Source: Bacteroidales bacterium
GTDB taxonomy: Bacteria > Bacteroidota > Bacteroidia > Bacteroidales > F082
Assembly: GCA_017477425.1 (NCBI GenBank)
Contig: JAFUVT010000024.1
Location: forward strand, 62,001 to 126,000
Direction of reading: 5' to 3'
DNA: 64,000 nt
Shown here in pieces: positions 18,298 to 26,569 of this stretch (position 1 is its first letter; every line of letters begins with the position of its first letter). The position numbers and the translations under genes are program-made. Under the pieces are notes generated by a model. The model had not been told where the DNA came from, ran no database searches, and saw only the letters and a list, made by a program, of their open reading frames with translations.

Positions 18298-19640
18298 CCA
18301 TGCTCGACCGATTCCAGGCATATATTAATAGGTATAACCCCATCGCCGAAGGCGAAAAAGTCGTTTTGGCCCTCAGCGGCGGCATCGATTCGATGGTTTT
18401 GGCGGACTTGTTGCTGAAATCGAAGGTGGATTTTGTGGTGGCGCACTGCAATTTTCATCTGCGTGGCGAGGAGTCGGATGGCGATGAACGGTTTGTTTGT
18501 GATTTTGCGGAAAGGAATGGCATTCAATGCTTTGTAAAGCATTTCGATACCGAAAAATACGCCGCTGGGCAAGGCATTTCCATCGAAATGGCCGCCCGCG
18601 ATTTGCGTTATGCTTGGTTTGAGGAACTGCGGCAGCAATTGGGTTACGACAAAATCGCCGTGGCGCATCATGCCGACGACCAAGCCGAGACTTTTTTCAT
18701 CAATTTGTTGCGCGGCGCGGGCCTCAACGGACTGAAAGGGATGCGCCCGCAAAACGGGGCGATTATCCGGCCTTTGCTTTGGGCTTCGCGGGAGGAAATC
18801 CATCAGTACGCCGTTGAAAACCAAATCCTTTGGCGCGACGACCATACCAATGCCGAGAACCTCTATTTGCGCAACAAAATCCGCAACCAACTGATGCCCG
18901 TTTTCGATGAACTCCAGCCCGAGGCCCGTCAAGGCTTGTACAAATCCCTGGCGCATCTTTTTTCGGAAAACGAACTCTATCGCGAGTTGGTGAAAGAAAA
19001 GTTGACGAAAATTGTAAAGAGTGATGGTGTGGTCCAAAGCATTCAAAAAGCAAAGGCCCCTGAGCCTGTCGAAGGGCCGATGTTGTCATTTCAACTGCTT
19101 TTCGAATGGTTGCGACAATACGGCTTTAATACAGACCAATGTCATTTCATTTTTGAGGCGTTGGAAAACGGTGTTGGGAACAAGTATTATTCTCCGACTC
19201 ATCAACTTGTGATTGGTAGAAACGAGTTGCAACTTTCTGAAATCAAATCCGTTGTGGACGAGGAAATCCAAATCGGGGCAGGGGAGGAGTGCATCAAGAA
19301 GCCTTTGCCACTAAGGTTTTCGACCATTGAAAAAACCGCTGATTTCGTCATTGACAAATCGTCGAATGTCGCAATGTTGGATGCCGACAAAATCCGTTTC
19401 CCACTCGTTTTGCGCCATTGGCGGCACGGCGACCGCTTCCATCCCTTGGGTATGAAAGGCTCAAAATTACTGAGCAATTTCTTTGTGGATCATAGGTTTA
19501 CGGAATCGCAAAAGGAATCCGTTTGGATATTGACCACTTTCGAAAACGAAATCCTTTGGGTAGTCGGGCACCGCATTGACGACCGCTTCAAGGTGACGAA
19601 TTCGACAAAAAATGTTTTTGTTTGCACTATTGCAGTCTAA
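18294..19640 (+). CDS. tilS: tRNA(Ile)-lysidine synthetase
   Basis: 448 residues from the ATG overlapping the flavin reductase stop; ATG at 18300 is an alternative. TilS uses ATP to attach lysine to C34 of tRNA-Ile2 so that it reads AUA. The PP-loop ATPase motif is ALSGGIDSMVL (residues about 24-34), followed by HCNFHLRGEESDGDE, HHADDQAETFF and RNKIRNQLMP, all diagnostic. The C-terminal domain has LRHWRHGDRFHPLGMKGSK. A REP element is inserted in frame at residues about 254-262 (KAPEPVEGP), between the PP-loop and the C-terminal domains. Since the frame is kept and all catalytic motifs are present, the enzyme is probably active. Confidence 0.95.
   Translation: MTMLDRFQAYINRYNPIAEGEKVVLALSGGIDSMVLADLLLKSKVDFVVAHCNFHLRGEESDGDERFVCDFAERNGIQCFVKHFDTEKYAAGQGISIEMAARDLRYAWFEELRQQLGYDKIAVAHHADDQAETFFINLLRGAGLNGLKGMRPQNGAIIRPLLWASREEIHQYAVENQILWRDDHTNAENLYLRNKIRNQLMPVFDELQPEARQGLYKSLAHLFSENELYRELVKEKLTKIVKSDGVVQSIQKAKAPEPVEGPMLSFQLLFEWLRQYGFNTDQCHFIFEALENGVGNKYYSPTHQLVIGRNELQLSEIKSVVDEEIQIGAGEECIKKPLPLRFSTIEKTADFVIDKSSNVAMLDADKIRFPLVLRHWRHGDRFHPLGMKGSKLLSNFFVDHRFTESQKESVWILTTFENEILWVVGHRIDDRFKVTNSTKNVFVCTIAV
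19053..19080. repeat. REP-like element inside tilS
   Basis: CCCCTGAGCCTGTCGAAGGG lies within the coding region and is translated as APEPVEG. It is the only copy in the window inside a functional gene. Confidence 0.85.
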
Positions 19641-19641
19641 A

Positions 19642-19674
19642 TTTGCTATGAAGTGCGAAATTTTTCTATTTTTG
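19642..19674 (+). promoter_or_regulatory. Promoter of the HepT/MntA pair
   Basis: TTTG at 19642-19645 and TATTTTTG at 19667-19674, 21 bases apart, match the Bacteroidota consensus; the start codon is 18 nt after the -7 box. Confidence 0.7.
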
Positions 19675-19691
19675 CCGCAAATTCTCTTGAT

Positions 19692-20138
19692 ATGGAAAAA
19701 ACGCTTCCAAGGTGGGAACAAAAGTTGAGCAACTACCAGAAGGCATTGCATAGGCTGGCCGAAGTGGTCAATGTGATGAGTGTCAGGCAATTGAATGATT
19801 TTGAGGCGGATGGCTTGATTCAACGCTTTGAATTCACTTTTGAATTGGCTTGGAAGCTGATGAAGAGTTATGCTGAATATCAAGGAGTTGACAAGGAAAT
19901 TACAGGCTCGCGAGATGCCATCCGTTGGGCTTTTGACAGCAATCTGATTGTCCATAGTGACATTTGGATGGAGATGATAAAGAGGCGGAATGATACTTCA
20001 CATACTTATGATGAAGATACAGCGGCTGAGGTTGTTATACGTGTGAAAGATGTTTATTTTCAAGAGTTTGTCAGTTTTCTTGACAAAATGAGAGCCTTGT
20101 CGTCTGATGAAAATGTTGATTTGTTTTCCCAATCGTAA
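19692..20138 (+). CDS. hepT: HEPN-domain protein, HepT / nucleotidyltransferase-substrate-binding family
   Basis: 148 residues from the ATG at 19692 (MEKTLPRWEQKL); an earlier in-frame ATG at 19653 precedes the promoter box and is rejected. The all-helical fold of the HI0074 family is visible (RFEFTFELAWKLMKSYAE), and it contains RNDTSHTY (R-x4-H-x-Y), the RNase motif of HEPN toxins. Paired with the MNT-type nucleotidyltransferase 5 bp downstream, it forms the HepT-MntA toxin-antitoxin arrangement, in which MntA adenylylates a tyrosine of HepT to block it. Activity is inferred from the intact motif. Confidence 0.85.
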   Translation: MEKTLPRWEQKLSNYQKALHRLAEVVNVMSVRQLNDFEADGLIQRFEFTFELAWKLMKSYAEYQGVDKEITGSRDAIRWAFDSNLIVHSDIWMEMIKRRNDTSHTYDEDTAAEVVIRVKDVYFQEFVSFLDKMRALSSDENVDLFSQS

Positions 20139-20143
20139 AAACT

Positions 20144-20461
20144 ATGGAATTTGGCCTGAAACAAAACGAGATTACTGCCTTGCGCGAAGCATTGGCTTCC
20201 ATCCCGGAAGTGGAAGAGGCCATCATTTATGGTTCACGTGCGCGGGGGACAAATCGGGTTTCATCGGATATAGATATTACGTTGAAAGGCAGTAATTTAA
20301 CCTATCTTCAGCTCGCATTGCTTGATGCCAAGATTGACGATTTGTATCTGCCTTATTTTGTGGATTTAAGTCTTTTTTCTATGCTTCGAAATGCAGATTT
20401 GATTGAAAGCATAGAGCGAGAAGGAAAAGTGATATTTAGAAATGATAAAGCAATAGCCTAA
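20144..20461 (+). CDS. mntA: MNT-type nucleotidyltransferase (MntA antitoxin candidate)
   Basis: 105 residues with the minimal nucleotidyltransferase motif GSRARGTNRVSSDIDI (G-S-x(13-14)-D-x-D) near residues 30-45 and a third acidic residue in FVDLSLF. These are the metal-binding carboxylates of the pol-beta superfamily. The size fits the minimal MNT that accompanies HEPN proteins. It is 5 bp after hepT in the same operon. The order toxin-antitoxin is one of those known for the family. No terminator is obvious in the 48 bp before dsbD. Confidence 0.88.
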   Translation: MEFGLKQNEITALREALASIPEVEEAIIYGSRARGTNRVSSDIDITLKGSNLTYLQLALLDAKIDDLYLPYFVDLSLFSMLRNADLIESIEREGKVIFRNDKAIA

Positions 20462-20509
20462 GATGAGATTTTGATTTTTAAATGTTGAATAACAAATAAT
20501 TGTATCAAT

Positions 20510-22576
20510 ATGAAACGACTGTTTTTCTGCCTATTGATGGCCTTTGTCGCCTTCATGCCGATGCGGGTTCAAGCCCAAATCATCGACCCTGTTCAATGGA
20601 CCATCACCATTGAAGACCTCAACGAAAACGAGTTTGATTTGGTCGCCACGGCCACCATTGACCCGCAATTCCACATTTATTCCACAACGATGCCCGACCT
20701 TGGCCCTTTGCCGACGGTGTTCGACATCCAGCCGTCCGAGTTCTTCGAGGCGGTGGGCGAGGCGCGCGACCTCACCGAGGCCCCTAAGATTTACGACGAC
20801 ATTTTTGAAGTGGAATATGTCGAGTTTTCCAATACGGCCTCGTTTGCTCAGACGTTCCGCAAACTGAAGGACGGCAGTTTCCCCATCACGGGCGAAATCA
20901 GCTATCAGGCTTGCAAGGACGGACAATGCGTCTCGCTGACCGAGGATGTCGATTTGATGTACGGTTCGGAACCCGCTGTGATTGAAGCTGCTGAGCCTGA
21001 GCAAAATGCCGGCACCAAATCCAACATCTGGGGTATGATTCTCGAAGCCATCCTATGGGGCTTCGCGGCATTGCTCACGCCTTGCGTCTTCCCGATGATT
21101 CCTATGACGGTGTCGTTCTTCATGCACGGTGAGGGCGAAAGTAAGGCCCAAGGTCGTTTCAAGGCGTTTATGTACTTCATTTTCATTGTGTTGCTCTACA
21201 CTTTGCCCATTGCCATCATTATCATCGTGACTTGGCTGGTGGGTGGCAACAGCGTCACTGCCGACATCTTCAACTGGCTGGCCACACATTGGCTGCCGAA
21301 CATCATCTTCTTCTTGGTGTTTATGATTTTCGCGGCTTCGTTCTTCGGAGCCTTCGAAATCACCTTGGGTAGCAATATGGTGAATAAGAGTGATAGCAAG
21401 CAGAGCACCAAGAATTTAGGTGGTATCTTCTTTATGGCCTTGACCCTCGTTTTGGTGTCGTTTGCCTGCACGGGTCCTATCGTGGGCACGGTGCTTATCA
21501 AATCCACTTCGGGCGAGTTCTGGGCACCCATCGTGACGATGTTCGCCTTCGCCGTGGCTTTCGCTTTGCCGTTTGCCATCTTCGCCTTCTTCCCGAACCT
21601 GCTGCAGCGCCTGCCCAAGAGCGGCGGTTGGCTCAATTCGGTGAAGGTCGTGTTAGGTTTCATCGAAGTCGCGCTGGGCTTCAAGTTCCTCAGCGTGGCC
21701 GACCAAACCTACCACTGGCACCTGCTCGACCGCGAGGTCTATCTCGGCATTTGGATTGTCTGCTTTGCCCTGCTTGGACTTTACCTCCTCGGCAAAATCC
21801 GCTTCAAGGGCGAGAAGGAAGTCAAGGAGCTGGGCGTGTTCCGCCTCATTCTCATCATCATCGATTTCACTTTTGTCATCTATATGATTCCCGGTATGTG
21901 GGGTGCTCCGTTGAAGGCCCTCTCTGGCTATCTTCCGCCGAAACAAACCCTGGATTTTGATCTGAATAGAATCATCGAGGAGAACAGCGAGAAGGTCATC
22001 GAGTATGTGGATGCCAAGTTCGCCAATATGGCTGTGGCGCCGCAAGGTCAGCAGCAAGCCGTTGCTACGGAAGCTTTTACCGAAGAACCCAAGTACGCCG
22101 ATTTGTTCCACTTGCCGCACAATCTGAAAGGCTATTTCGACTACGACCAAGCTTTGGCCGCCGCCAAAGCCACCAACAAGCCGATTTTCATCGACTTTAC
22201 TGGTCACGGCTGCGTGAACTGCCGCGAGATGGAGGCCAACGTGTGGAGCGACCCACGCGTGAAGGATATGCTGCGCAACGATTTCATTATCTGTGCGTTG
22301 TATGTTGATGACAAGACTTCACTTCCGAAGGAGGAATGGTACACTTCCACCTACGACGGCAAGGAAAAGAAGACCATTGGCCGCAAGTTTGCTGACTTCC
22401 AAATCTCGAAGTTCGGCACTAATGCCCAGCCATACTACTGCCTGATGGACCACAACGGCAATTTGCTGATGAAGCCTCGTGCCTACGACCTTGATAAGGA
22501 TGCCTTTGTGAACTTCCTGAAAGATGGCATCAAGAACTTCCAAGAGGGAACGTTCTATCAGCATGTGGTGGATTGA
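20510..22576 (+). CDS. dsbD: DsbD-family thiol:disulfide interchange protein
   Basis: 688 residues. Signal peptide (MKRLFFCLLMAFVAFMPMRVQAQ), N-terminal periplasmic DsbD-alpha-like domain with cysteines in SYQACKDGQCVSLTE, a central eight-helix membrane domain with the redox-active cysteines in LTPCVFPMIPMT and FACTGPIVGT, and a C-terminal thioredoxin-like domain with HGCVNCREMEANVW (CxxC). It moves reducing power from cytoplasmic thioredoxin to the periplasm for disulfide isomerisation and cytochrome maturation. All three cysteine pairs are present, so it should be complete. It converges on the transglutaminase gene with only 10 bp between and no visible terminator. Confidence 0.93.
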   Translation: MKRLFFCLLMAFVAFMPMRVQAQIIDPVQWTITIEDLNENEFDLVATATIDPQFHIYSTTMPDLGPLPTVFDIQPSEFFEAVGEARDLTEAPKIYDDIFEVEYVEFSNTASFAQTFRKLKDGSFPITGEISYQACKDGQCVSLTEDVDLMYGSEPAVIEAAEPEQNAGTKSNIWGMILEAILWGFAALLTPCVFPMIPMTVSFFMHGEGESKAQGRFKAFMYFIFIVLLYTLPIAIIIIVTWLVGGNSVTADIFNWLATHWLPNIIFFLVFMIFAASFFGAFEITLGSNMVNKSDSKQSTKNLGGIFFMALTLVLVSFACTGPIVGTVLIKSTSGEFWAPIVTMFAFAVAFALPFAIFAFFPNLLQRLPKSGGWLNSVKVVLGFIEVALGFKFLSVADQTYHWHLLDREVYLGIWIVCFALLGLYLLGKIRFKGEKEVKELGVFRLILIIIDFTFVIYMIPGMWGAPLKALSGYLPPKQTLDFDLNRIIEENSEKVIEYVDAKFANMAVAPQGQQQAVATEAFTEEPKYADLFHLPHNLKGYFDYDQALAAAKATNKPIFIDFTGHGCVNCREMEANVWSDPRVKDMLRNDFIICALYVDDKTSLPKEEWYTSTYDGKEKKTIGRKFADFQISKFGTNAQPYYCLMDHNGNLLMKPRAYDLDKDAFVNFLKDGIKNFQEGTFYQHVVD

Positions 22577-22586
22577 TGGATCTAAG

Positions 22587-25139
22587 TCATAATTTCGCCA
22601 TCACCTTCAGCATTTGTTCGCCAAGCCCAATGGTGTAGCCTTGTTTGGCAAAGACCACCTCGCTGTTGTTGTTGGCGATGAGGAAGAAGGGGAGGCTGGT
22701 GCTGTCGAGGTGCAGGTTGCCAGTGATTTCGTCTATGATTTCCTGTGTGAAGAAACCGTAAGTGACGTTGCTCGGCAACTCGCTGAAATTCTTTAGTTTG
22801 AACTTGTCGTACTCATCTTGGCTACCGAAAAGGAAGACCAAAGGTATGCCGTTTTTGTCGAAGTCGTTTCGGAATGCGCTGATGTCTTGCATGGCGTGGG
22901 TGGTTGGCTCGCTACCTTGGTCGAGGAGACCGAGAATGTAGTACTCGTTGCCAATCAGTTGCTTGAAGTTGTACTCCTCGCCAGTCTCGGCTTCCGTGAA
23001 ACGGTTGTTGGAATAGAAGTCGCCGATGACCTTGACGCTGGCGTCGGGCTCACGTAAAACGAGGTCCACTTGGATGGTCTCGTTCGGCTTGATGGTGAAG
23101 AACTGGCTGTGGGTCAAGGCACTGCCATCGGGGAGACGGGTGCCCGCCGTGAGGATGTAGAAACCTTCGTCCAATGGCGTTGGATGGTCGAAACTCGACA
23201 GCAGCATACCATCATCAATGCCAGGGTCTTTGGCATCGTAGGCCAAAAGGCGGAAACTGTTGCCATCGAACTTCTTGATGCTGAAATGCGTGTAGTATTT
23301 CGGGTCGGCGACGGCGGCGATGGGCGCATAATGGATGTCGAGATAGCCCGTGCCAGCTGCGGTTGTGGCTTCTTTCTCAAATTGCACGTTCACCCATTGT
23401 CCGTCAAAATATTGCACATTGCCGTTCACAGGGTTGATTTGTGCGGCGATGCCCAGACTACGTGCCATGGCCACGAAGAAGATGTCGCGGGAATGACGGT
23501 CGGCCTTGCGGGCTTTCAGCACACCGAGGGGCGAAATCGGGATGCGCTGCGGGTTGAGTTCGTCGTCGGTTTTGATGTTTTGTCTCACCCAGTCGGCCAA
23601 AAGACTCGGATTGTCGTGGAACTTTTGGGCTTCTTCACCATTGAAAAACTCGGTGAACACCTTGCGGAATGCTACAAGATTCTCGTTGCTGATGCGCGGG
23701 CTGAGGATGTATTGCGCGTACAACTCGGGCGGCATCGAAATGATGGACGAGGTGAGGTCGGGCGTGTGGTCGAAATGGTCTTGCAAAACCTCAAGGGTGA
23801 CATCGCGCAAATCCTTGTCAGTAATGTTGCTCAGCAACTCCACCGCCTTGATTTCCTGTTTTTTGTCTTGTGCGTATTTGACGAAATCGGCGATGGTTTG
23901 GTAGTTGCCCCAAGTCTTTTCATAGATGCGGCAAAGGGTCTTATTGCCCGTGTTGGCAATCAGTTCAAGTTGCGCATCCTTGCAGGATTGGATGTAAGTG
24001 TTGCGAATCGAGTCCTCGTAGGTGATGCGGCGGTCGTTTTCGGCGCGAATTTCCGCACTGACCTCGGGCAAGACGCTGGTCGGGGCGGGCGGAACCATGT
24101 CGAATTCAAAGTTTTCCGTCGCGTTCATGTCGTGGTCGAGGACGATGGTGACGTTTTCGTTCTCACCCGATTTGAAGACTTGGTAGCCGAACTTGCCGTC
24201 CTTGGCGGCGTAGGCCATCATGCAGCCCAAACCGGCCGTGAGCCAAGTCTGGCCGTTGTCGTCGGTGGTTTTGGTGACGACAGTGCAGAACTCGGCATAG
24301 TTGTAAATCTTGAACTCTACGGGCAGGTTGACTTGCGGTTTCCCGTCTTCGTCCACCACGGTGAAAGTCGTCTTGGCGGTCTTGCCGTAGTTGTCCACCA
24401 CGTTGATTTCCGTGTAGTTACGATTGCGGCTGATGACTTCCTCGGGACCGTCATAGTCGCCGAAGACGCGCGTGTGTAATAATAAGGTGCGCGAGGCAGG
24501 CTCGTTGAACCAACCCAAGTCGAGGACAGGCTCAGGCTCGCAGGCACCGAGGAAATGCCACTGGCCATCCACCCAAGCTTCCACCCAGGCGTGGTTGTCG
24601 TCGCAGTGAGCCCAACGGGGCGTATAGACCTGTCGGGCCGGAATGCCCACGGTGCGCAGTGCGGTCACGAGCAAGGTCGATTCCTCGCCGCAGCGGCCCC
24701 ACGAGGTCTTGATGGTGGACATCGGGGCGCTGGTGCGGCTGTCGCTGCCTTTGTAGTTGACGCGCTCGTGGCACCAATGGTTCACTTCGAGGACAGCATC
24801 GTAGAGTGACAAGTCCTTGACGCGGGCTTTTAGCTCCTCGTAATAGGTGCTGCGGAAGTGGTCGAGGCCCTCGTTGTTGACGCGCACGGGCACCACGAAG
24901 TGCTTGAACTCGCGTTCGGGAATCGTAGCACCCCAAGGCATTTCGGCTTTGGCACGGAAGGCGTAGTGCACGCTTTCCTTATAATAGTCTTCGGTGTAGT
25001 CCACGCTGTCGCCGATGGTCATATAGGCGTAGAGGAAATCGAGGGCGGTTTTTTCGTCAAAGCCATTTTGATGGTTTTCTTCCTTGCAGGCCGCGAAGAG
25101 CAGTGCGGCAACGATAAGGGTGAAGATGGTGTTTTTCAT
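22587..25139 (-). CDS. Transglutaminase-like lipoprotein
   Basis: 850 residues with a lipoprotein signal (MKNTIFTLIVAALLFAACKEEN). The transglutaminase-like core lies at about residues 90-190: SWGRCGEESTLLVTALRTVG with the catalytic cysteine, DDNHAWVEAWVDGQWHFLGA with the catalytic histidine; the third residue is probably an acidic residue just after. The rest holds beta-rich segments (EEVISRNRNYTEINVVDNYGK) and a C-terminal thioredoxin-like stretch (FRNDFDKNGIPLVFLFGSQDEYDKFK) with no CxxC. In Bacteroidota such large proteins are thought to be cell-surface proteases or cross-linkers; the substrate is unknown. It is monocistronic, with a -7 box 18 nt before the start codon. Confidence 0.85.
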   Translation of the reverse strand: MKNTIFTLIVAALLFAACKEENHQNGFDEKTALDFLYAYMTIGDSVDYTEDYYKESVHYAFRAKAEMPWGATIPEREFKHFVVPVRVNNEGLDHFRSTYYEELKARVKDLSLYDAVLEVNHWCHERVNYKGSDSRTSAPMSTIKTSWGRCGEESTLLVTALRTVGIPARQVYTPRWAHCDDNHAWVEAWVDGQWHFLGACEPEPVLDLGWFNEPASRTLLLHTRVFGDYDGPEEVISRNRNYTEINVVDNYGKTAKTTFTVVDEDGKPQVNLPVEFKIYNYAEFCTVVTKTTDDNGQTWLTAGLGCMMAYAAKDGKFGYQVFKSGENENVTIVLDHDMNATENFEFDMVPPAPTSVLPEVSAEIRAENDRRITYEDSIRNTYIQSCKDAQLELIANTGNKTLCRIYEKTWGNYQTIADFVKYAQDKKQEIKAVELLSNITDKDLRDVTLEVLQDHFDHTPDLTSSIISMPPELYAQYILSPRISNENLVAFRKVFTEFFNGEEAQKFHDNPSLLADWVRQNIKTDDELNPQRIPISPLGVLKARKADRHSRDIFFVAMARSLGIAAQINPVNGNVQYFDGQWVNVQFEKEATTAAGTGYLDIHYAPIAAVADPKYYTHFSIKKFDGNSFRLLAYDAKDPGIDDGMLLSSFDHPTPLDEGFYILTAGTRLPDGSALTHSQFFTIKPNETIQVDLVLREPDASVKVIGDFYSNNRFTEAETGEEYNFKQLIGNEYYILGLLDQGSEPTTHAMQDISAFRNDFDKNGIPLVFLFGSQDEYDKFKLKNFSELPSNVTYGFFTQEIIDEITGNLHLDSTSLPFFLIANNNSEVVFAKQGYTIGLGEQMLKVMAKL

Positions 25140-25156
25140 ATTCGGATATTTTGCTG

Positions 25157-25164
25157 CAAAGGTA
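25157..25164 (-). promoter_or_regulatory. -7 box of the transglutaminase gene
   Basis: TACCTTTG on the minus strand, 17 nt before the start codon. The palindrome array at 25223-25324 lies about 60 bp further upstream. Confidence 0.5.
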
Positions 25165-25222
25165 ACGGATTATTTCAAACCTTCCATCAGGAATTTGCGC
25201 AAATGCAGGTGCAAAGCCTTGT

Positions 25223-25324
25223 AAATTTCTTGTATGGAAGAAATTTTGGTGAAAAACGAAGAAAATTTCTTTTATAGAAGAAATTTCTCTGAAAAATTGG
25301 AAATATTTCTTGTATGGAAGAAAT
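25223..25324. repeat. Three palindromes at a 40-bp period
   Basis: AAATTTCTT/AAGAAATTT with six-base loops GTATGG, TTATAG and GTATGG, centred about 25234, 25274 and 25314, so exactly 40 bp apart. The 16-18-bp linkers share a TGAAAAA-like core, so the array is a degenerate 40-bp tandem repeat. It lies between the transglutaminase promoter and the ATP-grasp terminator. No gene lies in this 260-bp gap. Confidence 0.9.
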
Positions 25325-25353
25325 TTTCGGCAGAAACGCTAAATACCACAAAA

Positions 25354-25379
25354 AAAAGGTGGTAAGCCTACCACCTTTT
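25354..25379 (-). terminator. Terminator after the ATP-grasp gene
   Basis: AAAAGGTGGTA pairs with TACCACCTTTT around loop AGCC, with A- and T-runs on both sides; about 20 bp after the stop codon on the minus strand. Confidence 0.9.
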
Positions 25380-25398
25380 AACCCACATTTTTACAAAA

Positions 25399-26550
25399 TC
25401 AAGCCATAAACTCTTCCAAAGTGGAATGCAGGATTTCCTGCAATTCCTCCTTGTGCTCAGGCATGGTCTGCATGAACAGGAAGCCCCAAATGCTCATGGC
25501 GGGGTTCATGATGTCGCGGGTCTCCAGCACGCCGTGGAAATGCCGCTTGATGCGCTCGAAGTCGAGGGCGCGGTTGGTGTCGTAAGGCTTGTCCAGAACG
25601 ATGAAGCTGAATACATCGTTCTCGATGCCGTTCCACATGGTGGCGTAGTCGGGGTGCGAACCTTCTAAATAGGCCTGCACGGGCAACAAATGACAGGTGT
25701 GACGCGTCAGGTCGTTGAGGCACATGCCAGCAAAGCGCAAGGGATTCACTTCGATTGGGATGGCCTTGCCCGTGTTCTTGTCTACACGGAATTCCACATG
25801 CATCGGGAAGTTGCGCAAGCCGAGCACACCGTTCAAGTCGATGCAGAACTGGTTGAAGGCCGGATAGTTGGCCTCAAAAATCTGCTTGCTCATGCAGTAC
25901 AGGCGGTCGCTCACGTCGGTCTCGTCCTTGAAGATGTGGTGGAAGATGTTGATGATGTTGGGCTTGCCCACGGCGTCATAATAAGCATCCACGGCATATT
26001 CCTCACCTTCGATGAACTGCTCGAGCACGAACTTTTCGCTGCGCACCACGGTGTCGGGGAACACGGCGCGTTGCTTGGCGAAGTTGTGGTCGATGTCGTC
26101 CAAGGCGGCTTGCCATTCAGCTTTGCTGCGGACGATGTAAACGCCCACGCTAAGGAAGCCTACCGAAGGTTTCAGCACGAGCGGCAAAGGCAGCTCGTCA
26201 GGGTTGAGGTTGCGCAATTCCTTCATCTCCACTTCTTTATAATAAAAGTCGGGGTAGATTTGCTGGCAAATGCGGCGGAATTCGGCCTTGTCCTTCAGAA
26301 TCTTGACCTTCTGCACCAGTTCTGATTCGGGCAACTGAGCATAAAGCCACACCAAGGCGTTTTCCGAAACGGCATAAAGCTGGCCTTTTTGCTGATAGTT
26401 TTCGACAAACTGTTTGTCGTCCAGAAGGTTGAGGTGGTGGCCTTCTGCCGTGAGTTGATCTGCCATGTCATTATGCAGCACAGGGATTTGTTTTTCTTCC
26501 AAATAGGCCACCAAAGGGGCGGATACGTATGGTTTTTCTAAAATAATCAT
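25399..26550 (-). CDS. ATP-grasp family ligase
   Basis: 383 residues from the ATG at 26550 (MIILEKPYVSAPL); longer in-frame extensions run into purA and are rejected. The ATP-grasp fold is indicated by PLVLKPSVGFLSVGVYIV (the ATP-clamping lysine and glycine loop), EKFVLEQFIEGEEYAVDAYYD and the metal-binding end IPIEVNPLRFAG with E and N. Family members join a carboxylate to an amine or thiol using ATP through an acyl-phosphate. The substrate cannot be inferred. It lies 19 bp downstream of purA and is probably in the fur-purA operon. No partner biosynthetic gene suggests a pathway. Confidence 0.85.
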   Translation of the reverse strand: MIILEKPYVSAPLVAYLEEKQIPVLHNDMADQLTAEGHHLNLLDDKQFVENYQQKGQLYAVSENALVWLYAQLPESELVQKVKILKDKAEFRRICQQIYPDFYYKEVEMKELRNLNPDELPLPLVLKPSVGFLSVGVYIVRSKAEWQAALDDIDHNFAKQRAVFPDTVVRSEKFVLEQFIEGEEYAVDAYYDAVGKPNIINIFHHIFKDETDVSDRLYCMSKQIFEANYPAFNQFCIDLNGVLGLRNFPMHVEFRVDKNTGKAIPIEVNPLRFAGMCLNDLTRHTCHLLPVQAYLEGSHPDYATMWNGIENDVFSFIVLDKPYDTNRALDFERIKRHFHGVLETRDIMNPAMSIWGFLFMQTMPEHKEELQEILHSTLEEFMA

Positions 26551-26569
26551 GATGAATTGTTTATGGTTT

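Noticed and set aside
23070..24479. 469-codon plus-strand frame opposite the transglutaminase gene
   Set aside because: Antisense to a gene with a lipoprotein signal and Cys/His catalytic motifs; no domain seen in its translation.
25223..25324. CRISPR array
   Set aside because: Regular spacing is present, but repeats are 20-24 bp palindromes with only 16-18-bp similar linkers, only three units exist, and no cas genes are nearby.
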